This document shows positions 59,640-64,000 of a stretch of DNA of 64,000 nucleotides, piece by piece. The DNA is from Limnomonas spitsbergensis (lineage: Eukaryota > Chlorophyta > Chlorophyceae > Chlamydomonadales). Position 1 is the stretch's first letter. Each line of letters opens with the position of its first letter. A program made the translations under genes and the position numbers. The stretch lies in contig JAYJMM010000065.1 of assembly GCA_037349105.1 (NCBI GenBank), forward strand, positions 868,001-932,000, read 5' to 3'. Below the pieces are notes generated by a model. It ran no database searches. It was given only the letters and a program-made list of their open reading frames with translations, and had not been told where the DNA came from.

Positions 59640-62600
59640 GTTGCGCAAATGAATACAGACCAGGCTAGCAGTGCATACTCTCTTCAACCAGAAAGGAATG
59701 ATGCAGCCAATGCCTTAAGAGGTTGCGCAAATGAATATGGACCAGGCCAGCTGTGCATACTCTCTTCAACAAGAAGGGAATGCTGCAGCAAATGCCTTAA
59801 GTGGTTGCGCAAATGAATACGGACCAGACCAGCAGTGCTTATTTTCTTCAACAAGGAAGGAATGCTGCAGCAAATGCCTTAAGAGGTTGCGCAAAGGAAT
59901 ACAGACCAGGCCAGCGGTGCATACTCTCTTCAACCAGAAAGGAATGATGCAGCCAATGCCTTAAGAGGTTGCGCAAATGAATATGGACCAGGCCAGCAGT
60001 GCACACTCTCTTCAACCAGGAAGACATGCTGCAGCAGATGCCTTAAGAGGTTGCGCAAATGAATATGGACTAGGCCAGCAGTGCACACTCTCTTCAACCA
60101 GAAGGGAATGCTGCAGCAAATGCCTTAAGAGGTTGCGCAAATGAATACGGACCAGACCAGCAGTGCTTATTTTCTTCAACAAGGAAGGAATGCTGCAGCA
60201 AATGCCTTAAGAGGTTGCGCAAATGAATACGGACCAGGCCTGCAGTGCACACTCTCTTCAACAAGGGAGGAATGTTGCAGCAAATGCCTGAAGAGGTTAC
60301 GCAAATGAATACGGACCAGGCCAGCAGTGCACACTTTCTTCAAACATGAAAGAATGCTGCAGCAGATGCCTCACGAGGTTGCGAAAATAAATACGGGCAA
60401 GGCCAGCTGTGCAAACTCTCTTCAACCAGGAAGTAATACTGCAGCAAATGCCTTAAGAGGTTGCGCAAATGAATACGGACCAGACCAGCAGTGCTTATTT
60501 TCTTCAACAAGGAAGGAATGCTGCAGCAAATGCCTTAAGAGGTTGCGCAAATGAATACAGACCAGGCCAGCAGTGCATACTCTCTTCAACCAGAAAGGAA
60601 TGATGCAGCCAATGCCTTAAGAGGTTGCGCAAATGAATATGGACCAGGCCAGCAGTGCACACTCTCTTCAACCAGGAAGACATGCTGCAGCAGATGCCTT
60701 AAGAGGTTGCGCAAATGAATATGGACCAGGCCAGCTGTGCACACTCTCTTCAACCAGAAGGGAATGCTGCAGCAAATGCCTTAAGAGGTTGCGCAAATGA
60801 ATACGGACCAGACCAGCAGTGCACACTCTCTTCAACAAGGGAGGAATGCTGCAGCAAATGCCTGAAGAGGTTACGCAAATGAATACGGACCAGGCCAGCT
60901 GTGCACACTTTCTTCAAACATGAAAGAATGCTGCAGCAGATGCCTCACGAGGTTGCGAAAATAAATACGGGCAAGGCCAGCTGTGCAAACTCTCTTCAAC
61001 CAGGAAGTAATACTGCAGAAAATGTCTTAAGAGTTTGCGCAAATAAATACGGACCCGGCCAGCACTGCTCACTCTCTTCATCCAGGAAGACATGCTGCAG
61101 CAGACGCCTTAAGAGGTTGCGCAAAGGAATAGGGACCAAGCCAGCTGAGCACACTCTCTTCAACCAGAAAGGAAAGCTGCAGCAAATGCCTTAAGAGGTT
61201 GCGCAAATGAATACAGACCAGGCCAGCAGTGCACACTCTCTTCAACCAGAAAGGAATGATGCAGCCAATGCCTTAAGAGGTTGCGCAAATGACTATGGAC
61301 CAGGCCAGCTGTGCACACTCTCTTCAACAAGAAGGGAATGCTGCAGCAGATGCCTCAAGAGGTTGCGCAAATGAATACGGACCAGACCAGCAGTGCTTAT
61401 TTTCTTCAACAAGGAAGGAATGCTGCAGCAAATGCCTTAAGAGGTTGCGCAAATGAATATGGACCAGGCCAGCTGTGCACACTCTCTTCAACAAGAAGGG
61501 AATGCTGCAGCAAATGCCTTAAGAGGTTGCGCAAATGAATACGGACCAGACCAGCAGTGCTTATTTTCTTCAACAAGGAAGGAATGCTGCTGCAAATGCC
61601 TTAAGAGGTTGCGCAAATGAATACAGACCAGGCCAGCAGTGCATACTCTCTTCAACCAGAAAGGAATGATGCAGCCAATGCCTTAAGAGGTTGCGCAAAT
61701 GAATACGGACCAAGCCAGCTGTGCATACTCTCTTCAACAAGAAGGGAATGCTGCAGCAAATGCCTTAAGAGGTTGCGCAAATAAATACGGACCAGACCAG
61801 CAGTGCTTATTTTCTTCAACAAGGAAGGAATGCTGCAGCAAATGCCTTAAGAGGTTGCGCAAAGGAATACAGACCAGGCCAGCGGTGCATACTCTCTTCA
61901 ACCAGAAAGGAATGATGCAGCCAATGCCTTAAGAGGTTGCGCAAATGAATATGGACCAGGCCAGCAGTGCACACTCTCTTCAACCAGGAAGACATGCTGC
62001 AGCAGATGCTTTAATAAGGTTGCGCAAATGAATATGGACCAGGCCAGCAGTGCACACTCTCTTCAACCAGAAGGGAATGCTGCAGCAAATGCCTTAAGAG
62101 GTTGCGCAAATGAATACGGACCAGACCAGCAGTGCTTATTTTCTTCAACAAGGAAGGAATGCTGCAGCAAATGCCTTAAGAGGTTGCGCAAATGAATACG
62201 GACCAGGCCTGCAGTGCACACTCTCTTCAACAAGGGAGGAATGCTGCAGCAAATGCCTGAAGAGGTTACGCAAATGAATACGGACCAGGCCAGCAGTGCA
62301 CACTTTCTTCAAACATGAAAGAATGCTGCAGCAGATGCCTCACGAGGTTGCGAAAATAAATACGGGCAAGGCCAGCTGTGCAAACTCTCTTCAACCAGGA
62401 AGTAATACTGCAGCAAATGCCTTAAGAGGTTGCGCAAATGAATACGGACCAGACCAGCAGTGCTTATTTTCTTCAACAAGGAAGGAATGCTGCAGCAAAT
62501 GCCTTAAGAGGTTGCGCAAATGAATACAGACCAGGCCAGCAGTGCATACTCTCTTCAACCAGAAAGGAATGATGCAGCCAATGCCTTAAGAGGTTGCGCA

Positions 62601-64000
62601 AATGAATATGGACCAGGCCAGCAGTGCACACTCTCTTCAACCAGGAAGACATGCTGCAGCAGATGCCTTAAGAGGTTGCGCAAATGAATATGGACCAGGC
62701 CAGCTGTGCACACTCTCTTCAACCAGAAGGGAATGCTGCAGCAAATGCCTTAAGAGGTTGCGCAAATGAATACGGACCAGACCAGCAGTGCACACTCTCT
62801 TCAACAAGGGAGGAATGCTGCAGCAAATGCCTGAAGAGGTTACGCAAATGAATACGGACCAGGCCAGCAGTGCACACTTTCTTCAAACATGAAAGAATGC
62901 TGCAGCAGATGCCTCACGAGGTTGCGAAAATAAATACGGGCAAGGCCAGCTGTGCAAACTCTCTTCAACCAGGAAGTAATACTGCAGAAAATGTCTTAAG
63001 AGTTTGCGCAAATAAATACGGACCCGGCCAGCACTGCTCACTCTCTTCAACCAGGAAGACATGCTGCAGCAGACGCCTTAAGAGGTTGCGCAAAGGAATA
63101 GGGACCAAGCCAGCTGAGCACACTCTCTTCAACCAGAAAGGAAAGCTGCAGCAAATGCCTTAAGAGGTTGCGCAAATGAATACAGACCAGGCCAGCAGTG
63201 CACACTCTCTTCAACCAGAAAGGAATGATGCAGCCAATGCCTTAAGAGGTTGCGCAAATGACTATGGACCAGGCCAGCTGTGCACACTCTCTTCAACAAG
63301 AAGGGAATGCTGCAGCAGATGCCTCAAGAGGTTGCGCAAATGAATACGGACCAGACCAGCAGTGCTTATTTTCTTCAACAAGGAAGGAATGCTGCAGCAA
63401 ATGCCTTAAGAGGTTGCGCAAATGAATATGGACCAGGCCAGCTGTGCACACTCTCTTCAACAAGAAGGGAATGCTGCAGCAAATGCCTTAAGAGGTTGCG
63501 CAAATGAATACGGACCAGACCAGCAGTGCTTATTTTCTTCAACAAGGAAGGAATGCTGCTGCAAATGCCTTAAGAGGTTGCGCAAATGAATACAGACCAG
63601 GCCAGCAGTGCATACTCTCTTCAACCAGAAAGGAATGATGCAGCCAATGCCTTAAGAGGTTGCGCAAATGAATACGGACCAAGCCAGCTGTGCATACTCT
63701 CTTCAACAAGAAGGGAATGCTGCAGCAAATGCCTTAAGAGGTTGCGCAAATAAATACGGACCAGACCAGCAGTGCTTATTTTCTTCAACAAGGAAGGAAT
63801 GCTGCAGCAAATGCCTTAAGAGGTTGCGCAAAGGAATACAGACCAGGCCAGCGGTGCATACTCTCTTCAACCAGAAAGGAATGATGCAGCCAATGCCTTA
63901 AGAGGTTGCGCAAATGAATATGGACCAGGCCAGCAGTGCACACTCTCTTCAACCAGGAAGACATGCTGCAGCAGATGCTTTAAGAGGTTGCGCAAATGAA
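59640..64000. repeat. 24-monomer HOR (1,968/1,969 bp), about 2.2 copies, cut by window end
   Basis: Variant blocks repeat at 1,968-1,969 bp: 59731/61699/63668, 60327/62296, 60901/62870 and 61311/63280. The extra base in the second interval is in GATGCTTTAATAAGG (about 62007). Shared private variants include CACGAGGTTGCGAAAATAAA, CAGCACTGCTCACTC and CTGCAGAAAATGTC. The array continues beyond base 64000. Confidence 0.87.

Larger units (their letters stand above)
1..64000. repeat. 82-bp satellite array filling the window
   Basis: Consecutive copies of a unit starting ATGCC recur every 82 bp (for example at 1, 83 and 165). Apart from eight inserted elements, the whole window is this unit, about 700 copies all in the same orientation. 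Constant landmarks in the monomer are CTTAAG (5-10), TTGCGCAA (14-21), TACGGACC (27-34), TGTGCACA (43-50), CTCTCTTCAACC (51-62) and GCTGCAGC (73-80). Monomers differ at recurring variable sites: CG/CA/TG at 29-30, CAG/CTG at 42-44, and GCACACTC versus GCTTATTTT. These sites define monomer classes that build the higher-order repeats. No promoter, RNA gene or unique spacer was seen between units. The family was not recognised. A centromeric or other heterochromatic role is inferred only from array size and organisation. Confidence 0.97.
51700..64000. repeat. Zone V: trimer-rich satellite domain
   Basis: About 150 monomers with no inserted element. Many form a repeating order of three classes: A (GAATACAGACC with GATGCAGCCAATGCC), B (GAATATGGACC with AGAAGGGAATGC) and C (GAATACGGACCAGACC with GCTTATTTTC). 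Blocks of about 2,378 bp (29 monomers; 55817/58195 and 56227/58605) and 820 bp (10 monomers; 58605/59425) are duplicated. The zone retains ATACGGGCAAGG and GGGAGGAATGC units also seen in Zone IV. No genes are seen. Confidence 0.87.

Noticed and set aside
1..64000. CRISPR array
   Set aside because: Repeats are directly contiguous 82-bp units without unique spacers, far longer than CRISPR repeats, and no cas-like gene is present.
1..64000. Telomeric repeats or a CENP-B box
   Set aside because: AATAGGGACC units contain a single TAGGG but no tandem telomere motif, and no CENP-B-box-like sequence was found by eye. The centromere idea rests on array structure only.
1..64000. Assembly artefact creating the array
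   Set aside because: Distinct zones, private variants and a consistent one- and two-base indel ledger argue for real sequence. Exact copy numbers of near-identical HORs (for example element copies 4-6) could still be affected and need spanning reads.

Overview
The window is almost entirely satellite DNA. An 82-bp monomer (about 50% GC) is repeated head-to-tail roughly 700 times from the first base to the last, so the array runs past both edges. No conventional gene, rRNA, tRNA, CRISPR array or single-copy sequence is visible. An array this long, with layered higher-order repeats (HORs) and a captured TA-flanked DNA element, points to a eukaryotic nuclear genome, probably heterochromatin such as a centromeric, pericentromeric or subtelomeric block. 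The species cannot be told from the sequence. Monomer numbering used here starts at the A of ATGCCTTAAGAGG. Landmarks are CTTAAG (5-10), TTGCGCAA (14-21), TACGGACC (27-34), TGTGCACA (43-50) and GCTGCAGC (73-80).

Layout. Zone I (1 to about 16.87 kb) is an 11-monomer (902-bp) HOR with insertions and losses, nested in a larger 77-monomer (6,313-bp) repeat present about 1.85 times. Zone II (16.87-22.15 kb) is a clean 17-monomer HOR of 1,392 bp in 3.8 copies, marked by a monomer shortened to 80 bp. Zone III (22.15-36.65 kb) mixes 7-, 10-, 18- and 24-monomer repeats. It keeps the 80-bp marker, adds an 81-bp marker, and holds one 0.9-kb island of Zone I type. Zone IV (36.65-51.70 kb) carries eight copies of a 750-752-bp element with terminal inverted repeats, each in the same TA of the same monomer type. 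The copies spread as part of satellite HORs, not by eight transpositions. Zone V (51.70-64.0 kb) is satellite rich in a 246-bp trimer, ending in a 24-monomer HOR cut by the window edge.

Coding potential. Because 82 is 27 codons plus one base, a frame passes through three phases in three monomers (246 bp) and meets two built-in stops per cycle. This accounts for the many repetitive 60-110 residue open frames on both strands; many of those examined start at GTG and none is called as a gene. The only plausible protein remnant is a 131-codon minus-strand frame inside each element copy. It has a helix-turn-helix-like stretch and no catalytic domain.

The region records how a satellite evolves: unequal exchange in whole-monomer steps, local homogenisation, apparent CpG decay, and passive amplification of a transposon by its host satellite.
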